Below the pieces are notes generated by a model. It ran no database searches, was not told the origin of the DNA, and saw nothing but the letters and a program-made list of their open reading frames with translations. This document shows positions 16,716-25,189 of a stretch of 45,340 nucleotides of DNA, in pieces. The translations under genes were made by a program, and so were the position numbers. Every line of letters begins with the position of its first letter. Position 1 is the stretch's first letter. The DNA is from Myxococcales bacterium (GTDB taxonomy: Bacteria; Myxococcota_A; UBA9042; UBA3505). Location of the stretch: positions 1 to 45,340 of the forward strand of contig PBVT01000069.1 of the NCBI GenBank assembly GCA_002728755.1, written 5' to 3'.

Positions 16716-19700
16716 ATGCAAACTCTACGAAATTTTACCTATATTCTCTGTGCGATTGGTCTGACGGTTGGTGTCTGGGGCTGTGGAGGCGACTCTCCGA
16801 CAGAGACGACGGATACAGGGGCTGATGTCACCGATCCCACCGATGGGGCTGGCTGCGAGGAGGGATTTGCGGATTGCGACGAGGACGACCAGAACGGTTG
16901 CGAGGTCAACCTGCAAATCAGCCTGGAGAACTGCGGCGAATGTGGCAGCGTCTGTGGTGCAGAGAATGGAACTGGCGAGTGTATTGGTGGTGTGTGCGCG
17001 ATAACCTGTGACGCTGGATTTGAGCAGATCGATGACGGGGTATGTACAGACGTAGACGAATGCGATCGCGAGCTCGATGACTGCGATGAGAACGCCAGTT
17101 GCACCAACGAAGAGGGGAGCTTCAGCTGTACCTGTAACGATGGCTTTGATGGTGATGGCACCGCCTGCACGGATATTGATGAATGTACCGACGGAACATC
17201 CGAATGTGGTGCCAACGCGAGCTGCGTCAACGAGGATGGCGGTTTCAGCTGTACCTGTGATGATGGCTATGTGGGTGATGGGCTCGTCTGTGAAGATATC
17301 GACGAATGCACCGACGAAAGCGACGATTGTGATGAGAACGCCAGCTGCACCAATGAAGAGGGGGGCTTCAGTTGTGCTTGTAACGATGGTTACGAAGGGG
17401 ATGGTACGACCTGTACAGATATCGATGAATGTACGGTGAGCACGGCCTCGTGCGTGCCCAACGCCACCTGCACGAACGAAGAGGGGAGCTTCAGCTGTAC
17501 CTGTAACGACGGCTATCTCGAGGCCGAAGATGGGTCCTGCGGTGATATTGATGAGTGCGCGCTGGGAACGGACAACTGCGCTGGTAACGCCAGCTGCACC
17601 AATGAAGCCGGGAGCTTCAGCTGTGGTTGTAATGAGGGTTATACGGGCGATGGAGTAACCTGCACCGATATTGATGAGTGTGCCGAGGGGCTGAACGACT
17701 GTTCCGTGGACGCCAGCTGCAGCAATCTTCCTGGTGGTTTTACATGTGCGTGTAACGACGGCTACGAAGGTGATGGCGTGGAATGCGCCGACATCGATGA
17801 ATGTGCACCCGCCGAATTATGGGCTGAAGACTTCACATCGGAAGAGCTTTCCGGTTGGACTCTGCTCAATAGTAATGATGCCGTCGGTTGGCATGTGTCT
17901 GGTGGTTCCCTGGTGTACAGCAATGCGAGTGGTACCTCCTACCCTGGGGAACATATGGGGTCCGCGGTTTCGCCGGTATTTCAAGTCCACGCGGGTACGA
18001 TGGCGTCGTTCTCGATCGTTCTGGACCTGGATGATTTGGACTTTACTGGCGGGGACCTGGCATTTGTGGGCGTCGCACTCTGCGATGATCTGGGTACAGT
18101 CGAGGACTGCCAGGCCTCTATTGCGGCGGAGTCCAACCCCGACGCGACCACCTGGGATACCGACTTTGTGCTGGTATGGGACAAGCAGGAGTATTACGCC
18201 TCAACAGCCAACGATAATGAGCTACAGGTAGACCTGCACCTGGATGAATTTACGGGGCACCACGTAGCTCTGATTTTTGCCTTTGATTCCGTGGATCAGT
18301 TCTACAACGATGCCAAGGGAGTGCTGGTCGATAATGTGGTCCTCCAGACATTGGTTCACCCTACGAACACCTGTAGTTTGGACGCCGATTGCACCAACAC
18401 GGTCGGTAGCTTTGCATGTGTGTGTTCGGAAGGCTTTGATGGGGATGGCACCGTCTGCACCGATATCGACGAGTGTCTGAATGATCCATGCCATGAGAAC
18501 GCGAGCTGTACCAATCAGGTGGGGGGCTTCGTTTGCACCTGTGACGAGGATTATGAAGGCGATGGTATTGCGAGTTGTGTGCAGAACGACGATTGTATCG
18601 ATCATGCCTGTCCAGCGACGGCCAGCTGTGTAGACGGAGTCAACAGCTATAGCTGCGAGTGTATCGCACCTTATTCTGGAGACGACTGTACTACCTGTGC
18701 GGCAGAGGTTGGAACGACGGCCACAAATACCTGGACGCTGGAGGCCTTTTTCGACGACGCAAACTGTGAAACGGTTGAGCTTGCGTCGGGCACCTTTGAG
18801 GTGATGCCGCTCGAGATCGACCGTGATGTGATGCTTCGCGGAATCGAAGGCGGGAACACAGTGCTTCGACTCGGTATTGGAACATCGGGTTCGGTACTTA
18901 CCCTTGAATCGGGAGATGTGACGATTCACGATCTCACGATCGCCGATGGAGATGCGGATAAAGGTGGCGGTATTCATCAGGTAGCGGGCAGTCTGACGCT
19001 GAACGAGGTCTCCATAACCGATAATGTGGCCGAGGAAGGTGGCGGACTCTATGTGGCTGGTGCGGCGGCGCTGAATAATTCCTCTGTCACACTCAATGAA
19101 GCCTACAGTCAGGATCGTGCGCTTGGTGGGGGAATTCGAGTGGCCGAAGGAGGCTCCCTTTCGTTTACGAATACCAATATCTCGTCAAATACCGCGTCCA
19201 CGTACGGGTATTGTCCGACCGAGCCCTTTCAGCCAGGGCCTTATGCCCATGGGGGAGGGATCTATACGAATGGAGACATCTTTGGTGGTGGCGTGATCAA
19301 GAATAACCTTGTGAACAGCTGTAAGACCGAGGGAGGAGCCCTTTTTGTCGATCACCAATCTACGGGGTTGGGGGGCACCGTAGAGCTCGTCGGGGTGGAA
19401 ATTTCGGATAATAAAGTGGTGGGAGAGAGCCACGATATGGGCGCAATAGCTGTCTTTGTAGGTACAGATTCCGTCACGATACGAGACTCCAATCTAGGGG
19501 CCCATGAAGAGCCTCCGACCCCCGAACTTCTCGAGGCGGCCGTATATATTTATAATGTGACCGAGATTCTGATTGAGAATACGGTTGTGGCTGATATCCA
19601 GGGACCGTTTTTTCTTAATCACCACATATTTGGTGGATCCCTGAGCATCGTCGATTCCCAGTTCATGGGGAATGGCTCGCCGGTGATTTCGGTCCAAAGT

Positions 19701-20447
19701 GGAACCATCACGGTAAAGAAGTCTGTCTTCGAGGGGAATGGTGCCACAGTACTCGACCTCAAAACCAGATCTGGGTCGATCGAAGACTCTCTGTTCAAGG
19801 ATAATAATTATGGTGACGGTGTGGTGATCGCTCAGACCAACCCAGGGTTTTATATGGACGGTACGGAACCAACACTGAATATACGAGGCTGTACTTTCAC
19901 CGGTAATGAAAACGCGATCTACAATACTTGCGAGTCATCCGACGACATCTCGAAAGTAAATATTACCAATTCCACCTTCGCGAACCATATGGGGACCTGT
20001 GTATTAACGAGTGATTCGGGAACGGGGATATGTGAGTCTCATCTGCAGTTAAGCCAGGTGACGGTTGCCCATAATGATGGTGCCGGGATCTGCGCACTGC
20101 GCGGGCTTTCTGGTTCAAAGACGTTTACCACGGTTCGGGGGAGCTTATTCTGGGAAAATGCAGCGGGCTGTAACGAGGATGGTGGCACGTTCATCTCCGA
20201 GGGGAATAACTGGTTTGGTTCCGCAGGAAGCTGTGCTTTGGGCGGTAGTGACACAGTAGGGATGAATCCACTACTTGGGCCTCTCGAGGATAACGGTGGA
20301 CTGACCTGGACCATGAAGCTTCTATCGGGCAGTGGCGCGGTCAACGAGGTTCCGGGCTGTGTCGATCATAATGACGAGCCGATTACAGTCGATCAGCGCG
20401 GAGAGCCACGGGATGTATCCTGCGATGTAGGAGCCTACGAGCAATAG
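16716..20447 (+). CDS. giant EGF-array / jelly-roll / beta-helix lipoprotein
   Basis: 1243 aa. ATG 16716 follows GAGG; a GTG at 16710 is possible but too close to it. Signal peptide to VWGC (Cys23). Residues ~45-110 are a Cys-rich CExNLxxxxENCGxCGxxC module. Nine EGF-like modules follow, most of them Ca-binding DIDEC type. In the seventh, ~187 residues are inserted between Cys363 and Cys553: a beta-rich domain of MAM/choice-of-anchor-J type (WAEDFTSEELSGWTL at the start, KGVLVDNVVLQT at the end). After the last EGF comes a right-handed beta-helix (~690-1190) with GGGI/GGGL turns. The C terminus ends DQRGEPRDVSCDVGAYEQ, typical of choice-of-anchor-Q proteins. Likely a long Ca-stiffened surface fibre; ligand unknown. 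Confidence 0.9.
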   Translation: MQTLRNFTYILCAIGLTVGVWGCGGDSPTETTDTGADVTDPTDGAGCEEGFADCDEDDQNGCEVNLQISLENCGECGSVCGAENGTGECIGGVCAITCDAGFEQIDDGVCTDVDECDRELDDCDENASCTNEEGSFSCTCNDGFDGDGTACTDIDECTDGTSECGANASCVNEDGGFSCTCDDGYVGDGLVCEDIDECTDESDDCDENASCTNEEGGFSCACNDGYEGDGTTCTDIDECTVSTASCVPNATCTNEEGSFSCTCNDGYLEAEDGSCGDIDECALGTDNCAGNASCTNEAGSFSCGCNEGYTGDGVTCTDIDECAEGLNDCSVDASCSNLPGGFTCACNDGYEGDGVECADIDECAPAELWAEDFTSEELSGWTLLNSNDAVGWHVSGGSLVYSNASGTSYPGEHMGSAVSPVFQVHAGTMASFSIVLDLDDLDFTGGDLAFVGVALCDDLGTVEDCQASIAAESNPDATTWDTDFVLVWDKQEYYASTANDNELQVDLHLDEFTGHHVALIFAFDSVDQFYNDAKGVLVDNVVLQTLVHPTNTCSLDADCTNTVGSFACVCSEGFDGDGTVCTDIDECLNDPCHENASCTNQVGGFVCTCDEDYEGDGIASCVQNDDCIDHACPATASCVDGVNSYSCECIAPYSGDDCTTCAAEVGTTATNTWTLEAFFDDANCETVELASGTFEVMPLEIDRDVMLRGIEGGNTVLRLGIGTSGSVLTLESGDVTIHDLTIADGDADKGGGIHQVAGSLTLNEVSITDNVAEEGGGLYVAGAAALNNSSVTLNEAYSQDRALGGGIRVAEGGSLSFTNTNISSNTASTYGYCPTEPFQPGPYAHGGGIYTNGDIFGGGVIKNNLVNSCKTEGGALFVDHQSTGLGGTVELVGVEISDNKVVGESHDMGAIAVFVGTDSVTIRDSNLGAHEEPPTPELLEAAVYIYNVTEILIENTVVADIQGPFFLNHHIFGGSLSIVDSQFMGNGSPVISVQSGTITVKKSVFEGNGATVLDLKTRSGSIEDSLFKDNNYGDGVVIAQTNPGFYMDGTEPTLNIRGCTFTGNENAIYNTCESSDDISKVNITNSTFANHMGTCVLTSDSGTGICESHLQLSQVTVAHNDGAGICALRGLSGSKTFTTVRGSLFWENAAGCNEDGGTFISEGNNWFGSAGSCALGGSDTVGMNPLLGPLEDNGGLTWTMKLLSGSGAVNEVPGCVDHNDEPITVDQRGEPRDVSCDVGAYEQ
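17050..17810 (+). repeat. tandem ~123-nt repeats encoding Ca-binding EGF modules
   Basis: Six full modules in direct repeat, each starting with a GAYATYGAYGARTG-type block (DIDEC) and containing a shared stretch encoding GSFSCTCND. Some modules are near-identical at DNA level over 30 nt or more (compare 17104-17136 with 17475-17507), suggesting gene conversion or duplication. Confidence 0.8.
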
Positions 20448-20480
20448 GCTTGTAGTGCCGATAGCCTCTCCGATCTGGGA

Positions 20481-20496
20481 GGGGCGCGTGTGCCCC
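20481..20496 (+). terminator. possible weak hairpin after the EGF/beta-helix gene
   Basis: GGGGCG and TGCCCC arms with a 4-nt loop, 34 bp after the stop. No T-tract follows, so this is tentative. Confidence 0.25.
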
Positions 20497-20580
20497 TGTT
20501 GAATCCTATTCATTGTATGTTTGGGGGGAGAGTGGTAAGAGGGGCGTAGGGCTTTCGGAAGAAATAGGAGGAATCCGCTT

Positions 20581-21855
20581 ATGTCTGATTTTTCAGCGGG
20601 CGACGCCGGTGCGTCGCTCCAACCGTTAGATATTGCATGGGCTCAATTTGACCGCGCTGCCGACGTGATTGGTTTGTCCGATGATATGCGCGCGGTTTTG
20701 AAGAAGCCGAAGCGCACCTTGGCCGTCTCTGTTCCCACTCGAATGGATGATGGGTCTATTACGGTCTTTGATGGTTTCCGCGTGCAGCATAACCTGGCGC
20801 GTGGGCCAGCCAAGGGTGGTCTGCGATTCCACCCGGGTGTGACTCTGAACGAGGTACAAGCGCTGGCTTTCTGGATGACCTGGAAGTGTGCCGTGGTCAA
20901 CATCCCCTACGGGGGTGGGAAAGGTGGAGTCATCTGTAATCCGAAGAGTATGTCGCAGGGTGAATTGGAGCGTATGACACGTCGATTTGCTACAGAGCTC
21001 GCCCCGATCATCGGCCCGGATAAGGATATCCCTGCACCGGACGTCTATACGAATTCCCAGACGATGGCCTGGTTCATGGACACCTACAGTACGCTTCAAG
21101 GTGCGACCACAATGGGGGTCGTGACGGGTAAGCCAATATCGGCCGGTGGTTCGTTGGGCCGTAATGAGGCGACAGCTCGTGGTTGTGTTTTCACGATTCG
21201 CGAGGCGGCCAAGATCAAAGGCATCGATCTCAACACCGCCACGGTATCGATCCAGGGGTATGGTAATGCTGGCTCCATTGCCCATACGCTGATCGCAGAG
21301 ATGGGCGCGAAGGTTGTCGCTGTCTCTGATTCCAGGGGTGGTATCTACAGCCCGGATGGTCTGCATGCGGAGGCACTTCAGAACTTCAAGCGTGAAACGG
21401 GCAGTGTGGTTGGGTTTCCGAATACTGAGGCGATGGGAAGCGCGGATGTGCTAACCGTACCCTGCGATATTTTGATTCCAGCCGCGTTGGAGAAGTCCAT
21501 TGATGAACGGAATGCACCGAATGTGCAGGCTCGAATCATTGCGGAGGCGGCCAACGGTCCGACCACCCCGAGAGCGGATGCAAACTTCCGCGAACGGAAC
21601 ATCATGGTCATTCCAGATATACTCGCGAACGCCGGTGGCGTCACCGTGAGCTACTTCGAATGGGTGCAGAATCTGCAGTCCTTCTACTGGGATGAAGATA
21701 CGGTCAATCAGAACCTGGAACGAATCATGACGACTTCGTTTAACGAGGTCTATGAGACGTCCCAGCGTTACGAGATCGACATGCGTACGGCGGCTTATGT
21801 TCGTGCGATTGAGCGCGTTGTGGAGTCCACCGAGCTGCGTGGGATGTTCCCCTGA
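20581..21855 (+). CDS. gdhA: glutamate dehydrogenase (Glu/Leu/Phe/Val dehydrogenase family)
   Basis: 424 aa, normal length for hexameric NAD-type bacterial GDH. ATG 20581 follows AGGAGG at 9 nt. It catalyses reversible oxidative deamination of L-glutamate to 2-oxoglutarate and ammonia in the cytoplasm. N-terminal domain motifs are AKGGLRFHP (Lys78) and PYGGGKGG (Lys114), with PAPD (Asp153) in the active site. The Rossmann fold starts near GYGNAG (226-231), and the second beta-strand ends VAVSD. Glutamate rather than leucine specificity is inferred from overall resemblance; coenzyme preference was not determined. It is the only central-metabolism enzyme in the window, sits between exported-protein genes, and appears monocistronic, convergent with 21935. 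Confidence 0.95.
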   Translation: MSDFSAGDAGASLQPLDIAWAQFDRAADVIGLSDDMRAVLKKPKRTLAVSVPTRMDDGSITVFDGFRVQHNLARGPAKGGLRFHPGVTLNEVQALAFWMTWKCAVVNIPYGGGKGGVICNPKSMSQGELERMTRRFATELAPIIGPDKDIPAPDVYTNSQTMAWFMDTYSTLQGATTMGVVTGKPISAGGSLGRNEATARGCVFTIREAAKIKGIDLNTATVSIQGYGNAGSIAHTLIAEMGAKVVAVSDSRGGIYSPDGLHAEALQNFKRETGSVVGFPNTEAMGSADVLTVPCDILIPAALEKSIDERNAPNVQARIIAEAANGPTTPRADANFRERNIMVIPDILANAGGVTVSYFEWVQNLQSFYWDEDTVNQNLERIMTTSFNEVYETSQRYEIDMRTAAYVRAIERVVESTELRGMFP

Positions 21856-21934
21856 TTTGAGACATTTCGGCTCTGCTCTACCGCACGAATAGGACGCGAG
21901 GTACGTGGCAAGGGGTCTCGTATGATGCCTCGCT

Positions 21935-24376
21935 CTACGGGCAGACGTAGAATTGAGGCGCGGAACAGCTCTGTAGGCACGTTCCCGGATCGCATGGGTT
22001 CGGGTCGCAGGGATCGTCATTGCCCACATTCAAGGGGTAGAAATCGCCACCGGACCATGGGGTGTTCACCCAGACATCTTCGATATGGGTGAGAAAGGCG
22101 TCTGCCACACACCAGGGTAGACTCGCGTTGTCGCGCACATGGACATAGGTGGTACTAGCGGATGCTCCGACGTCGTTGACGTTCATCAGGCCGTCCAGGT
22201 TTGTCAGGGAGTCGTTGCCTCGTATGGACAGATCGTCGAATCGATACAGTCCTTCGAGCCCTGTAAGGTCGGGTAGGATATCGTTATAGGCGACCTTCAC
22301 CCATCCACCGACTTCGGCGACGTTCTCAAGCCCCGACAAGGAGACGAGCGAATCGTTCTCTTCAATTCGGAGTGTAAAATAGATGAATGTCAGATTGTTT
22401 AGGCCGGTCAGATCGGTGAGCAGGTCGTTATCGACGATCTCCACCGAGCTGTTCACCGTGGTTATCCCGGACAGTCCGTTGAGATCGGTCAGCGAGGGGT
22501 TTTCACCGATAAATAGATCGTCCGCAGACGGGAGGTTGCTGAGGGCGTCGATACTGGTGAGGAGCGGGTTCCCCCAGATCTCCAGCATCGCGTCAGCCGC
22601 TGTCAGATTCGACAGCCCCTCGATACTCACCAGCGAGGGGTTGTAGTTGATATGCATTTGATTGGCGATTGAGCCGACACCGACCAGCCCGTCCAGATGC
22701 TCTAAGGATGCATTATTCGAGATGAGGAGCATCGCTCCGCCCACAGAGCCGATCCCTGCAAGCCCGTTGATATTTGTAAGGGCGTCGTTATCTTGAATGG
22801 TGAGGGTGCTGCCCAGATCGTCGATTCCCGCTAGTCCATCGATATCGGTGAGCGCGTCGTTGTTGATGAGGGTAAAGACACCATCAACGCTTGGAAGTTG
22901 CTCCAGCCCCGAAAGATTAACCAATGCGGCGTTATCCTGGATGACCAGATCGTGTATCTCGACGAGTGACTCTAGAGCTTCGATCGTTAGCAGGTTGGGG
23001 TTGTTGAACAGTTGCAGATCGCGGACTTCGGTGAGCCCCTCCAGCCCGGTAAGACTCGCAAGTACCGGGTTATTGGTGATGTTCAAATCATTATCCACGA
23101 CTTCCAGGTATTCTACGCCAGCCAGATGGATCAGGCTGGGGTTTTCGTCGACCACCAGATCGTTGACGTAGGCCAGAGACTCCAGCCCTGAGAGGCTGGT
23201 CATGGCGGGATTGTTGCGAATCGTGAGTGCTCCCGCGACCTCTTCTAATTGGTTGAGCCCGATGAGGTTGAAGAGAAGATCGTTGTCTTCGATGATGAGC
23301 TCGTCGACTCGTTGGAGGCTCTGCAAGCTGGAGAGATCTATGAGGAGGTCGTTGTCTCGAAGGATGAGGGCTCCATCGATCTGCTCCAGAGTCTCGAGCC
23401 CCGCAAGAGACGTAAGGTCGGAAAGTTCGATGGTAATGGAATCGCCGACAACAACGCAGCTCTCGAGAGCCACCATATCGGCCGCCGTGGTAATCGTGAG
23501 CCCGCCATCACAGACCAGGTGTTCGCAGAAGAGACCTCCGAATTCACCCACGCATTCACAGGTAAAGCTGAGCAGCCCATCAATGCAGGTTCCCCCGTTC
23601 TGACAGGGGTTTTCCGCGGGGCAATCGTCGATATTGTTCTCACAGAGAGTGCCATCGAATCCGGGGAGACATTCGCAGGCGAAATTACCCAGATCGTCGT
23701 AGAGGCATTCTCCACCATTCTTGCAGACCGGCGGGGAACCCCAGGTCACCTGACAGGGGTTGTCGAAGTCCTCGCAGTTGTCTCCTTCCCAGGGCCCCTG
23801 GCATTCGCAGGTATAGCCGTTGATCTCGTCAGTACAGAGTCCGTCGTTCTCGCAGGGGTTGGGCTCACAGTCGTTAATGTTCTGTTCACAGATATCCCCC
23901 TCGAAGCCCTCGGCGCATTCACAGAAATAGCCGGCGTCTGGGATATCGACGCAGGTCCCCCCATTTTGACAGGGGTTCTCTTCGGGGCAGGGAACACATT
24001 CTATGCAGCCCGAGTCCGTGGAGTCCTCACTATCCGGGGCTCCAATATCTCCGGGAGAGGATGTCTCCGTTTCCACTGCGATGTCTTCTACCACTTCCGA
24101 TTGGGTATCCGTATCGGCCGGTTGGCCTGGGTCGGCTGCGGTATCCGTCGCGTCGGTAGTCTCCGGTTCGGTGCTGTCTGGGACAGAGGACCCATCGTCC
24201 GCGATATGAACATCTTCGACGATGTCGTCGCCGCTGGCATCGGCGATGGGCTCCACCGACTGACCACAACCGATGAACAGAATAACCACTCCTGCGAGAG
24301 CCGAACGTAGACCGATCCGGCCGAAAGGCAGGCTAGGGAGAGCCGGGAGCAGATTGGTATGTGTACGATCGTTCAA
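21935..24376 (-). CDS. EGF-like / receptor-L-domain (LRR-like) lipoprotein
   Basis: 813 aa. Start TTG 24376 overlaps the stop of the PAP2 gene in TTGA and has AGGCGG upstream, indicating translational coupling. No in-frame ATG exists before the hydrophobic segment VVILFIGC (Cys37). An acidic Thr/Asp linker (~40-120) leads to four non-Ca EGF modules with CQNGGTC / CECxxGFxGxxCE motifs (~130-285). Residues ~290-760 are about 18 repeats of ~23 residues, form LTSLxGLExLxxVxxLxIxxNxxL, characteristic of the receptor L-domain/LRR-like superfamily. The C terminus has a short Cys-rich tail (CDPNPCDPGTC). The repeats predict a long solenoid binding surface; the ligand is unknown. Last gene of the operon starting at 27400. 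Confidence 0.9.
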   Translation of the reverse strand: MNDRTHTNLLPALPSLPFGRIGLRSALAGVVILFIGCGQSVEPIADASGDDIVEDVHIADDGSSVPDSTEPETTDATDTAADPGQPADTDTQSEVVEDIAVETETSSPGDIGAPDSEDSTDSGCIECVPCPEENPCQNGGTCVDIPDAGYFCECAEGFEGDICEQNINDCEPNPCENDGLCTDEINGYTCECQGPWEGDNCEDFDNPCQVTWGSPPVCKNGGECLYDDLGNFACECLPGFDGTLCENNIDDCPAENPCQNGGTCIDGLLSFTCECVGEFGGLFCEHLVCDGGLTITTAADMVALESCVVVGDSITIELSDLTSLAGLETLEQIDGALILRDNDLLIDLSSLQSLQRVDELIIEDNDLLFNLIGLNQLEEVAGALTIRNNPAMTSLSGLESLAYVNDLVVDENPSLIHLAGVEYLEVVDNDLNITNNPVLASLTGLEGLTEVRDLQLFNNPNLLTIEALESLVEIHDLVIQDNAALVNLSGLEQLPSVDGVFTLINNDALTDIDGLAGIDDLGSTLTIQDNDALTNINGLAGIGSVGGAMLLISNNASLEHLDGLVGVGSIANQMHINYNPSLVSIEGLSNLTAADAMLEIWGNPLLTSIDALSNLPSADDLFIGENPSLTDLNGLSGITTVNSSVEIVDNDLLTDLTGLNNLTFIYFTLRIEENDSLVSLSGLENVAEVGGWVKVAYNDILPDLTGLEGLYRFDDLSIRGNDSLTNLDGLMNVNDVGASASTTYVHVRDNASLPWCVADAFLTHIEDVWVNTPWSGGDFYPLNVGNDDPCDPNPCDPGTCLQSCSAPQFYVCP

Positions 24377-25179
24377 AACTGTCCGCCTATCGACAGGCTC
24401 ATCGGGTCGGGGCCGATGCTGGGTATGAGCTGTCCAGTTACTTCACCCGATGCCGGTCCCGATGCGGTTCCTCCAAAGTACTTTGTAAGATAATGGTTCA
24501 AGATGGGAATTGCGATACCGGTGGTTATGCCGATTAAGCCGCCCGCGATTACATCGCTGTAGAAGTGACGACCAGCTCGTACACGCATCTCTCCTACGAC
24601 CATCGTGGCGGTCAGTGCGCCACCATATAGTAGGGCAAGAGTGGTCGTTCGGCCACGGAATTGGGGCAGATGGTAATAGGCGGAGGTTGCAACGGAAAAC
24701 AGGAAGACTGCGGTGTTGGATGTATGCCCCGACGGGAAGGAATGGAATGCATCGTCTTGATCGTCTTGGGAATATACGATGTCGCCATAGGATGGATAGT
24801 TGGGGCTGTAGGTGTAGGGGCGAGCACGTTCCACCGCACTTTTGAGAGTAAAGGTGATGATGTTATTTACTGTGGCCGCGAGCAGCACATCTACAAGGGC
24901 GGAAGCTGTGTAGTCGTCGGTTCTGCTATTGTGGGCCAGGATCGATAGGCCGACTCCCGATAAGGTTCCCAGGCCTGCGGAGCTGTAGAGAAGAATATCA
25001 CTCGCCGTATTGGGGGTAGAATTCTTGTCTTCCAACTCGACCAAACGCAAGGGAGAGCCGTACTCCGGAGCGCTATGACCGGGAGCGGTTTGCCCATGGG
25101 CCTCGGAACCAATCAGGGCTATGGGGGCGCTCAGTATACACGCGATGATTACGAGCGTAAGACGACGGTTTTTCGACAC
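24373..25179 (-). CDS. PAP2-superfamily phosphatase
   Basis: 268 aa. Start GTG 25179 has GAGGAGG overlapping the stop region of the upstream gene, so it is coupled to it. A signal peptide or signal anchor at ~8-30 is followed by several hydrophobic segments. The three PAP2 motifs are present: K113-x6-R120-P121, P149-SGH152, and R199-x5-H205-x3-D209. The family removes phosphate from lipid phosphates (phosphatidate, undecaprenyl-PP) or other organic phosphates, with the active site facing the periplasm. The substrate cannot be read from sequence. It sits between a propeller lipoprotein and the L-domain lipoprotein in a tightly packed operon, suggesting envelope function. Confidence 0.92.
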   Translation of the reverse strand: MSKNRRLTLVIIACILSAPIALIGSEAHGQTAPGHSAPEYGSPLRLVELEDKNSTPNTASDILLYSSAGLGTLSGVGLSILAHNSRTDDYTASALVDVLLAATVNNIITFTLKSAVERARPYTYSPNYPSYGDIVYSQDDQDDAFHSFPSGHTSNTAVFLFSVATSAYYHLPQFRGRTTTLALLYGGALTATMVVGEMRVRAGRHFYSDVIAGGLIGITTGIAIPILNHYLTKYFGGTASGPASGEVTGQLIPSIGPDPMSLSIGGQF

Positions 25180-25189
25180 AGAGTCCTCC

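Noticed and set aside
17050-17810. Possible CRISPR-like array
   Set aside because: Units are ~123 nt, continuously coding, and translate as EGF modules; no spacer/repeat structure and no cas genes.
23249-24310. 353-codon plus-strand open frame
   Set aside because: Antisense shadow of the L-domain lipoprotein; the minus frame has the repeats, signal peptide and coupling, and this one has no recognisable domain.
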